Under the pieces are notes generated by a model. It was not told the DNA's origin, did no database searches, and was given only the letters and a program-made list of their open reading frames with translations. The position numbers and the translations under genes are program-made. This document shows, one piece after another, positions 23,201 through 33,200 of a stretch of 64,000 nt of DNA. Positions within the stretch are counted from its first letter, which is position 1. Every line of letters starts with the position of its first letter. Source of the stretch: Beta vulgaris subsp. vulgaris (Eukaryota; Streptophyta; Magnoliopsida; Caryophyllales; Amaranthaceae); the NCBI RefSeq assembly GCF_026745355.1, contig NC_079205.1:3454832-3518831 (forward strand), in the 5' to 3' direction.

Positions 23201-23298
23201 TTATTGTTAAAAATAACTACATACTAAAAAAAGTAACTCCATTTGATCATAAGAGTAACTCCATCGATCGGTTCATAAGAGTAACTTCATTTGTATCA
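20213..23298. repeat. Fold-back array of GGTTACTCGTATGATTAAATGA-like units with higher-order repeats
   Basis: Dozens of diverged units of about 23 bp (GGTTACTYRTATGA...) form a left arm to about 22955. The same units recur in reverse complement at 22985-23298, so the whole can fold back. The landmark CTTATAARCAAATGCGG recurs at 20347, 20719 and 21124 (higher-order periods near 372 and 405 bp) and inverted at 23151-23166. A CACTA element has split the array. No coding capacity. Confidence 0.8.
21140..22742. mobile_element. Second CACTA-like element inserted in the fold-back array
   Basis: The left end CAGTAGTACAAAAAGGTCGA pairs with the inverted right end CACTAGTAGAAAAACGACGA. The 3-bp TSD GCG is present on both sides (21137-21139, 22743-22745). 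Removing the element rejoins the array unit CAAATGCG/GTTACTTTTG exactly. Subterminal repeats are variants of TCTGCGTCG and GACGCAGAT. The first bases of the left terminus have one change from CACTA. No transposase frame. Confidence 0.82.
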
Positions 23299-23679
23299 CC
23301 CAGCACATAGTATCACCCGAACGGTAATGGACCAAATAAAAAAAAAGTTGAACGGAATGAACCCAACCCGAGAAGTACTCGAAGTCGATAGTCTCGATTA
23401 CAACAATCACACAACAGTTATTGACCTGATGTCCTGCGACGACCTATAGCCTGAATTTCTGGTTATATATCGGCCAGATCAAAGACAATATGAAATCTGA
23501 ATTTCTGGTTAATTATTAATGAGTTCACCAAACATTAGACGGAATATCTATTTCATACTTTGATTATTTCAAATGAGAAAATAAAAATGCCTCAAATACA
23601 TCCGAGCGAGCGCAATGCTTATTTAATTTGATTTAACATAACGAGAATTAAACAAATCCAAAATTTTAATTAAATAGAA
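23299..23679. other. Intergenic, nothing recognised
   Basis: AT-rich sequence between the fold-back array and the RNase H remnant. No ORF or terminal repeat recognised. Confidence 0.45.
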
Positions 23680-25495
23680 CTAAATACTAAAAGTTTTTCT
23701 TTTACCAAGGAAAGAAAAACTAAGCCAACACCCTGTCATGGAGGCCAATTTAACGATGTCCTTACGGATCAAGAGGGAAAAATCAATATTATAAAGAGGA
23801 AAGAAAATGGTGGGGAAGTTATAATGATGACCCCTTGAAGCCATAAAATCCGTTGCTCTATTGCCTTCTTGACAAATATGCCGAAAGTAGATCTCTGATA
23901 AGTCATTTTTATATATAGTTTTTAGATGCATTTAGTTGCATTTTAAAGTATTTAGTTTCATATTTAGTTTCATTATTGCATTATATTCTTAAGTTATGTT
24001 TTTCTATTTCTATTCGGTATGTTTTCTTGTTTTTGATGAATTTTAGGCATTGAAGACGTATTTGGATTATGATTAGCTAAGCTTGAGGATTAGGAGCACT
24101 TGGAAGGAAGCTACAATGCATAAGAATCGTATGGATATGTCATAGTACGAGTTTGAGAAAAAACGAAGCGGAAAATCATTAGAAGAAATGTGAAAAAGAG
24201 TCACGTCTACTCTTCTGATCATAACTTTTGATGTGATTCTTAGAATCGAGTAATTCCACCAGATTTGGAAACTAGACTTGAAGATCTTTCCAACGATAGG
24301 TGGCACGCCCCGAGGAGACTTCTAGTCAAGGAGTTATGCCTTTCGAAAGATTACACTGTTTCTGCCACGTGTACGCGCGGATCACTAATCCGCCTATTAA
24401 TGATTTATTTAAGACTTTCCTTATCTTGTAAATTACTTTCCAAGTCATATTAGGTTATTGAATATTTATTTAGATAGGTTTTCATTCTTTCTCTCTCCTC
24501 CCTCTCACGTTATTTTCTTTCGGTTTTAGGGTTTAGTTTTCTCTCCTTTTTCTCTCTAGTTTTTAGTGTAAACCCTAGTTTTATTCTTTTTCATTAATTC
24601 ATGAGTTTCATTAGTTTCTTTCATTGATTTCTTTAATTATGTTTTCTTTTATCGTTTTAGATTTCATTATTTATTTCATGATAGAGTAGTTTCTTTTATC
24701 TATGGTTAAGTTGAACCCTAGTATGATTTAATTCATGATTGTTTCTTTAAATTCTCATATTAATGTTAATTGTTCTTGCTTAATTGATTGTGCATATTCC
24801 AATACTAGATTAGGGATAACTAGTATTGTTATGATTCCATTGTCTTGATCACAACGGGAGTTGGATTTTGACGGATTTGAGTATTTCAATTAAGGACATG
24901 AAGTTCTCCACGGAGTAGGTAGAATGGATTGTTAGGAAGTTAAAGTGTCGTTTTAATGTCTTTAATTTGCATGATTCCACGGGAGTAGCCTGAATACATA
25001 TTAGAGAAGCCATAGATACTCGGGAGAGGTTTATGGTACTTTATAGGGTGCACTTTTCCTTGTAAACAATTAATTTATTAGTTTGGGGTAGAAATTATTT
25101 TGTATTATTTCGTGCTAGTGGGGGTACTTAACTGTAGAGTCTTTTATTTTTACATTGATTAGTATAGTTTAATTCCACCATTATTCTTGATATTAATCTC
25201 CTTTAGTCTTACAATTATTTAAGAGCTAATCATATAACTACTTTCTCTATGTGGGATCGACCCTGACTTACCCTACTATATAGTTAGGAGGATTAGTTAG
25301 GTTATTTATTTTTGTTAGGTGCGCGACACACCTATCAATCTCTGTAAAACCCACAACCTCTTTACCTACATCATAAACAAGAGAATCAATACACCAAGGA
25401 ATCTTAGTAGTATTAGACAAGGCTTTAATAACATGACTATTATTTCCTTCAACAATAAGCTCTTCAAACGGAGGCTGCGGCTTGTATCTCTGCAA
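23680..25495 (-). pseudogene. RNase H-like (RVT_3) remnant, split by a solo LTR
   Basis: Minus-strand reading. At 25338-25495 it runs PPFEELIVEGNNSHVIKAL ... VVGFTEI; at 23680-23895 it runs YFRHICQEGNRATDFMASRG and on. These are the middle and end of an RNase H-like domain of the kind fused to plant non-LTR reverse transcriptases. The end motif is HxxxxGNRATD. The solo LTR lies exactly between them and repeats the 5 bp ATCTC. The N-terminal part is missing; a LINE 3' end on the plus strand abuts near 25496. It could instead derive from a domesticated RNase H-like gene. Confidence 0.62.
23896..25337 (+). mobile_element. Solo LTR (gypsy Tat/Athila-like) with perfect 5-bp TSD
   Basis: Starts TGATAAGTCATTTTTATATA and ends GACACACCTATCA, 1442 bp. 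ATCTC stands on both sides (23891-23895, 25338-25342). The 3' end carries TGGGATCGACCCTGACTTAC, a hallmark of this LTR group. It shares its start with the solo LTRs at 7772 and, inverted, at 53442. Confidence 0.88.
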
Positions 25496-25499
25496 TTAA

Positions 25500-25777
25500 A
25501 TGGGTCCGTACCACGAATTTCACAAACATCTTGATCCTCACGGATTCGACATTACTACTCACTCTCCTGGGGTCAAAATCTGAAGCTGACATTTCAATCC
25601 ATCACACTCTAAATGCTATTCGAGCAGAGGCGGGAGATATTCAAAGCTGCCGACTACTAAAGGTAAGTAGGGATCAAGTGCAGGGAGCTCACACGCTGGC
25701 GCTACATTGTCGTAGAAGTAGAGTTAATCTAGAGTAATGTTGTTTTTGTATGATGCTTTGATGTCAAAAAAAAAAAA
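25500..25777 (+). mobile_element. 5'-truncated LINE: RNase H tail and poly(A)
   Basis: Starts WVRTTNFTNILILTDSTLLL and runs to SRDQVQGAHTLA, with a stop near 25735. It ends TTTGATGTC followed by a run of 12 A at 25766-25777. The protein and the GATGTC-poly(A) end match the long LINE at 42.8-49.1 kb, so this is the same family. Only the last 280 bp were inserted. Confidence 0.75.
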
Positions 25778-25931
25778 ACAATAAGCAAAGATAAGTTGAA
25801 CGATCATTTTTATGTTCTAATGCAATCCAAACATGACCCAACAAGATATTCATCCAATCCAAACTCGACGCTATTTGAAGCCGAGGTTGAATCAATTTGG
25901 AACTTGTCTATATCGATATGACTTGATAATT

Positions 25932-26044
25932 TTTTTTTTTAAGGTAGGGAGAAGACGCCTTAACCGTGCTAGAACCTCGCACAGCTCAACCCGGTCCGGA
26001 TTTGCAGGCAAGGCCCCTTGGAAGTATGGGGAAAAACAAATCGA
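25932..26044 (-). mobile_element. Short SINE-like retroposon with 11-bp TSD
   Basis: ACTTGATAATT flanks both ends (25921-25931, 26045-26055). The 113-bp insert begins with a poly(T) run, meaning a poly(A) tail on the minus strand. A GGTTCTAGCACGG stretch on that strand resembles a worn B box. The exact SINE family is not recognised. Confidence 0.55.
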
Positions 26045-26242
26045 ACTTGATAATTACTTGACTGAAACATTACACGAACTTGAAATGAATTGCCATAAAC
26101 ATATCTTATATACACTTATGGGTATGACACAAACCCTAAATTGACTTAATTGAACTCAATCCGAACCTATAAACACCCAACCCAACTAAAGTACCGAACT
26201 TGACCCAACTCAACCCAAACATGGCACGAATGGTACTTCTAA

Positions 26243-26950
26243 TCTTCGCCCCCACAATTACTTAAAATCGCCCAAAAAAATTAAGAAATTACATATATAA
26301 CCTTTTCTTTTTTTTTTCTTAAATCACCACCATCCCCTACCAAACTGCCACCACCATTCCGCTACCAAGCTGCCACCACCACTCACCTCATGGCAGGCTA
26401 CCACCACCCACCTCCTGCTAGGCGTTCCCCACCACAAAAATCCACCTCTTGCCAGGCCGCAGACCCCACCACCCCACCTCTAGATAAATTTCGAGACTTT
26501 CTCTCACCTCCTGCCTATTTCAGTGTTTCTCTCACCACCATGGGCACATAAATTTCGAGATTGTTTCGAGCCTTTCTATCACCTGCTGCCGGCGTTTCTC
26601 GAAGGGCACATCTGAATTTTTTTTTGGACCATGGTAGCGAACGCCTCGCCTGGACGTTCGCCCCATGGCCCGAACGTCGGGCCTAGACGTTCAGGACATG
26701 GGGCAAACGTCCAGGCGAGGCGTTCCCCACCATGGTCCAAAAAAAATTTCGACATTTATCTAGCAGGTTGGTGGTGGTGGCGTGTGGCAAGAGGATGTAG
26801 GTGATGGTGGGTGGTGGGAGGTGGTCATGGGGTCGTGGGTGGTGGGAGGTGGTCATGGGGTGGTGGGTGGTGAAATAAAGTAGAAGGGTAAAACAATCTA
26901 ATAAGATAGTTTGTGGGTGATTTTAAGTAATTTGTGGGCGATGTTTAACA
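26243..26950. mobile_element. Fold-back element with TTACTTAAAATCGCCCA ends
   Basis: The left end (CGCCCCCACAATTACTTAAA near 26248) recurs inverted at the right end (TTTAAGTAATTTGTGGGCG, about 26921-26941). CT/GT-rich arms rich in CACCACC and GGTGGTGG pair with each other. A 54-bp inner hairpin sits at 26617-26750. No ORF of note. Class uncertain (Mutator-like or other); no TSD fixed. Confidence 0.55.
26617..26750. repeat. Long GC-rich hairpin
   Basis: The left arm contains GGACCATGGTAGCGAACGCC and TCGCCTGGACGTTCGCCCCATG. The right arm is its reverse complement with few changes, about 54 bp per arm and a loop of about 25 bp. It forms the centre of the fold-back element. Confidence 0.75.
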
Positions 26951-27204
26951 ATCTCCTGACTCCTGATTAGAGTGTTGCCTAAAATAACCCATCGAAATCC
27001 AACCCTATCCGCATCAACACCTCAAAAGTCAAAGCAAAATTAGTTTTGGTAAGTCGTGACTCCAACTCTCCAAGTCTCCAGCAGACAGACAGAGGAGATG
27101 TATTCCATAAAACACCAAAAATTTTCAAGAATGAAAACGAAAAAAACCATCTTGTCATTCCATGATTAAGAATTAAGATAGCACATAAACTGCTGTGTTC
27201 CAGG

Positions 27205-30200
27205 ATGACATTCCATTTATTATATTTGCAAATTTTCTTTCTCTTCGTAAATAAATTAAAATCATCCAGTGCCCAGTCAGTACCAGCTTTGTTCGTGTTT
27301 GGGGACTCATTGGTAGATGTGGGCAACAACAATTACCTCACTTTCACCATTGCCAAGAGTGATCTTCCTAATCACGGCGTTGATTTTCCCACCCACAAGC
27401 CCAATGGAAGATTCAGCAATGGCAAGATTGCAGCTGATTTTCTTGGTAAAGCTACCCGCTCCTGGATATACTCTTAAAATTCTTTTTTTTTCGCCATATA
27501 TGATCTTTTATCAAAATTATAAATCTTGGACGACGTATATATATATTTTTTTATTAAGGTGTGTTTACTTTATATTTCCTCACTTCTCTTTTAACTACAA
27601 CCGTTTCTATAAAAGTTTCAAATTAATTGCAATATTTTCGTTTTTGTTAATATCTTCTTTCTAATCACATAAATTCCGTCTTTTTATCTATATCTTGTGC
27701 CAATAAGATATAGTGTAATAATAATAGAAACACCATCCACTTGGCAAAATCTGTAACGTACACGGCCACACCCAATCTTTTTGCTCATTTTAATCTCTAC
27801 AAATGAGTACAAATGTGTTCGAATTCCCTCAAAATAGAAATTAGTAGTGCGTTAGAATGTTTGATGCTTCAAAGATTGGTGTTTGACTTTTCTTCTAATC
27901 AGGATTAAGAAGTTAGTGGATAACTTTGAAGAAAGGTGAAAGCTTTCCGTAAAAATCAATTCTGGGTTTTAAAAGCAATAATTTCTCAGGTATATTTACT
28001 CAAAGGCTGCGCTTCACTTCCTTGCAGTTTAACCTAGGGATCCTCTAAAGTGCCTCTTATATACATCACCTTAACTAATGAGAGAGCACCAAACTAAAAG
28101 ACAAAACATATATACAGTTGTATAAGAATAGATAAGATAGACTAACATAGGGCTAGCTATACAAAGAACAAAAAACTATGTATGAGAAATACTATGACCA
28201 GTATAATCATGTGATACTTTCTTCACACCCCCCCGCCCTTTTCAACTTGAACTTTGTCCAAGGTGAAAGACCTAACTTGAGGCAAAGATAGTTATGTTGT
28301 CTCTCTGAAAGAGACTTAGTTATAATATTAGCAAATTGGAGGGTAGATTTGATGTAGGCAATAGAGATAATTTAAAACCCTCGTCAATATGTTCTCTAAC
28401 ATAATTACAATGCAGCTTGAGGTGTTTTGTTCTTTCATGAAAAACTGGATTTTGTGTAATGTAATGTGCAGCTTTATTATCACAGTAAAGAGTGATTGGG
28501 GTAGGAATAGAGAAATGAAAGTCTTCAAGAATGCCATGAACCCACACAAATTCACTTGTTGTTGGAGACATAAACCTGTACTCTGATTCAGCTGAAGATT
28601 TTGAAACTGTCTTTTGCTTCTTTGTCTTCGATGAGACCAAGGATCCACCAATAAAGAAACAATACCCTGTAAGAGATCTACCAGAGAAGGCAGAGTCCCC
28701 CCCCCCCCCAATCTGCATCACAAAAACCTATCATGAAGATATCTGAATTGGTTGGATAGAACAAACCTTGACTGATGGTCCCTTTTAGGTATTTAACCAC
28801 ATGGAGTGCAGCATCCCAGTGTGGTGTCCTTAGATAACTAATGAACTGGTTGAACTACTGCACTGAATAAGACAGGTTTGGTTTACTGAAGTTTAGATAG
28901 AGTAACCTACCAATTAACCTCCTAAAACTCTCAGGGTTCTCCATAATTTCTCCATGATCAGTTGACAACTTAATTCACTTAGGAAAATGAAATTTAGCTG
29001 GCTTACATTCAAGCAAACATGTGTTCTCCATTATATCCAAAGCATACTTTCTTTGATTCAAAGTGATACATGCATCATTTCTTGACTCTTCTGGGCCAAG
29101 AAAATATCTCATCTCTCCCAAGTCCTTGACAGTGAATTCTTGATGTAATTCTGATTTAAGAACATCAATATATTCCATATCATCACTAGTCAGCAATAGA
29201 ACATCAACATAAACCAAAATCACACAACATATGTCCTTTTTTCTTCTACAAAAAGAGAATAATCTCTCTTAGATTGTTCAAGATCTCTTGCAAACAGGAA
29301 CTTCTTAAGTTGTATATTCTATTTTCTAGATGCCTGCTTTAATCCATATAAAATCTTTTGAAGCTTGTATACTTTTCCTTCATTTCTTCCTCAATTGATG
29401 CAACATCCACCCCTTGACAGTTGCCAAAGACATCAAATTCTCACAGTTGCAAATTTTGCAACTGGATATAATGTATATATGCTTGTAATCCTTCCCTTTT
29501 ATTTGCTTATCAATCTTTCTATATATGTTGCCATTTGGTCTAAGCTTGGTCTTATAGACCCATTTACTATCTATGGCTTATTGTCCAGCAGGCATGTCTG
29601 TCAAAGTCCAGGTTTTTCATTTTTATCTAAAGCATCTAACTCACTCTTCACAGCTTAAATCCACCCTTAGTTCTTTCCCTAGTTGATCTCTTTGGACTGA
29701 TGTGAATAGCTTCATCATTAGCTGTCATCTAATCTTCATCTGCATCTCTTATGCCTATGGCATTTTCTTGATCATCATTCTCTCTAACCATCACTTCATC
29801 TCCCTCTATCACTCTTTCTTCATGAGTTGTGTGAGAAATATTTTCCTCTTCTTTAGCATGTATATATATTATCATGCACATGGTTAGTTCCATTTATGGG
29901 AAGAGAATTCATATACACTTTCATCTTATCTTTCTCTTTTGAGGTGTTCAAAAGAGGAAGAATTTCTTCTTTAAAACATTACATCTCTACTTGTACAAAT
30001 TCTTTTCTTTTCCAAATCATATAATTTGTATCCCTTTGGACATAGGGGTACCCAATTAGCACACATCTTATACCCTTTTCATCAAATTTATCACCAACTC
30101 TTCCTGTTTTGCTTGCATAGCACAATCACCCAATTACTCTCAAATGATCATACTTGGGCTTTTGTTTCATTAGTCTCTCGTAGGGAGTTTGCCACCCTAT

Positions 30201-33200
30201 TACAGTACTAGGAAGTAAGTTTATGAGGTGAGTAGCTGCCAAAATGCATTTTTCCCACAAATATTTAGGTAAACTTGCATGTAACCTGAGAGATCTAGCA
30301 CATTCAAGCAATGTTCTATGTGCTTTCTCTCTACCCTCCCATTCTGCCGAGGGACTCCAGGTATGCTCCTCTAATGAACTATACCTTTTTCTCTGAAAAA
30401 TCTCCCACATTCATCTTGTACTGTTTCAGCACCATTATCACTTGTGTTTCCATTCACTTTCTTTCCAAACTGAGTTTCTACATGAGCTAGAAACCCTATC
30501 AGAATGTCTTTCACCATCTCTTTATTACTTAATAAATGAGTCCAGGTTACTCTGCTATAGTCATCTACTATAGTTAGGAAGTAACTTTCTTCTGAAATTA
30601 TCTTTCACCCTGTATGGCCCTCATAAGTCAACATGGATTGAGTCAAAAAATTCTTTAGCTATATTACTGCTCAAAGAGAAAGGCAATTTATGGTACTTAG
30701 AAACATGACAACTATCAAAATATAAAACTTCGATTTTTTCACTAGATGCCCTTGACAATTTTTTTTTGCACCATATACCCTCACAAGTTTTCAAATTCAC
30801 CATATACCCTCCTTTTTTCAAAAAATACACCACTTACCTTTATGACTAACGGAAGGCTAACGCCGTTAGTCATTAACCACTAATCCCCCCTCTAAACCTA
30901 ATTAACTAACCTAAACCTAAACCAAACCCTAACCTCTAATCTAATACCCTAACCCTAGCTAACCCTAACCACACCCCTCCCTCACCCCTTACCCCTTCTC
31001 CCCATTGCCCCACCACCCCGACAGCCCCCTCCCCACCACCCCGGAAGCCTCCCTCCTCCTTCCCTCGCTGCCCCTTCCCCATCCCTTCCCCTGTAATCGC
31101 GCAACCCCCTCCCCTTGTCCTGCTGAATCACATAACCCTTACCCCTGCAGTCGGGCGCTGAATCCATTCCAACATGATCTTTCGCATCAAAAGTTGGGCT
31201 TGGGCTAGGCGCTGAATCTAGCAGAGTGTTGGGCGCACGTGTAAGGGAAGAAATTTGGGCCTTGTTTAAGCTTGGTCTAGGTGAGAGAGGGGGGTTTTTG
31301 GTGGGGTTGTATGCGGGTAGTTAGTTAAGGGTGGTTAAGGCTTGAGTAGGGTTCAGTCCAGGTGAGGAGGAGGGAAGGTTTAATGGGGACTATGGGGCTG
31401 CAGGGAACCAAAGGGGGTTGCGGAGCTGTGGAAGGTGGGGGAATAGGAAGGGGGCTGCGGAGGAGGGAGGAGGAAGGGTTTCGCGGGTGGTGGGGGCTGG
31501 GTGGAATGCGAGGGTGGTAGGGGGAGAGGTTGGTGGGTGGGTGGTTAGGGTTAGAGTATTAGATTAGAGGTTAGGGTTAGGGTTAGGGCTATAGGAGGTT
31601 AGGATTTAGGATTGTTAATTAGACTTAAAAGAGGGATTAGGGGTTACTGACTTACAGGCGTTAATGTTGTTAGTCATTAATGGCAAGTTGATGTATTGTT
31701 TGAAAAGTGGAGGGTACATGGTAAATTTGGAAACTTGCGACAGTATATGCTGCAAAAAGAAAATTGTGAGGGGTATATGGTGAAAAAACCGAAAAAACTT
31801 TCAATTCCCTGCAATCACGAATATTTAAATGTTGCATCTTTGATAAAGAACAATGGCCGAGTCAACTAGCATGCATTACATGCAATTTAATATTCTTCAA
31901 AGTTTTCTCAACATTTCCTACAAAAATCTTTATCCTTCACTTCTCTCTTTTTTTTCTTCAGTTCTTCTCATGCCTTCTTGAAATCTGTATAGTCCATACT
32001 CCTTCTCTCCATGTCCCAGTTCTTCATCAGTACAAGGATACTGAAAAATACATCCACACTCATCAAACTTCACTCTTATATTGTTACCTTCTATCAACTT
32101 GCTCACGAAAAGTAAATTGTGTCTAAAATCTGGAAGATATAAGACATTTTCAAGTGTCAATTTAGGTGTGAGCCTCACATTACCAACTTCACACACTACT
32201 CTCTTTACATTGCCATCTGGAAGCCCAACATTTATATCCCTTTTGTCAAGTTTTTTTTAAGTTACTGAACATCTTAATATTTCCAGCCATATGATTAGAG
32301 GCCCCTGAATCAATTATCCTGGATTCGCAACTAAAAGCATAATTGCAATTCCCTACATTGGATGCAGAGAGTTTACCTGCAAAGTTTCTTGCCCTTGCTG
32401 TATTACCTGGGTTGCTGCTGCTTCCTTGGTTTTCCGAGGAAGCCTTCATTACCTCCTTGACAACTGCTGAGATCAAGTTGCTGTCAGGCTTAGTAGTGTT
32501 GCTGTTACAGCTTGCTTCATACACCACAACATTTAGAGGGATGTCATTCTTCTCATACTCCTCTGTCCTTCCAACATTTCCTGCAAATTTGCTTCCATCC
32601 TTCACTTTTTGGATATCTTTATACCATTGTGGAGGTGTAATCACCTAAAACATTCAACCTTTATATGACCCATCATCCCATAATGATCACATTTTTTTAC
32701 TCATTTTCTCCCTCTTGTAATCCTTTTTTTAAAAATCCCTTTGTTCATACTTCTTCACTAGGAATACACTTGCATCTCCTCCCTCATAACCTACATTTCC
32801 CATTACAATATTCACTTCCTTTTATTTCTCTTTCTGTTGCACCATGTAAAAAGCCTTGTTCACAGTGGTTGGGCTTATGATCCATTCCCATCATATTTCC
32901 CCTCACATTATCATATTCCATATTCAATCCCGTCAAGAAATCAATTAATCTGTTTCTTTCTATCATTTTCATCAATTTCTTTATGCAACTTGCAAGCACA
33001 TTTGCTCATCGCCCCACAGTCATGTAGGCAAACTCTCCACAACTTGTATTTCATCCCAATACCTTATGAGTTTACAGTAGTACTCATATACACTCATTTT
33101 TTCTTGTTCTAACTTAGCTACATCTCTTCTCAGTTGATATAACTGAGGAGCATTGCCCTGTCCATATCTCTCTACAACTTCATCCCAAAGTTGTTTAGAG

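Noticed and set aside
20213..23298. Regular repeats as a possible CRISPR array
   Set aside because: Plant nuclear context; units are contiguous and diverged with no unique spacers.
26979..27332. 117-codon minus frame over GDSL exon 1
   Set aside because: Antisense of the lipase start region; no family features.
31545..31590. TTAGGG runs as an interstitial telomere
   Set aside because: Plant telomere repeat is TTTAGGG; the runs are short, imperfect and inside a fold-back element.
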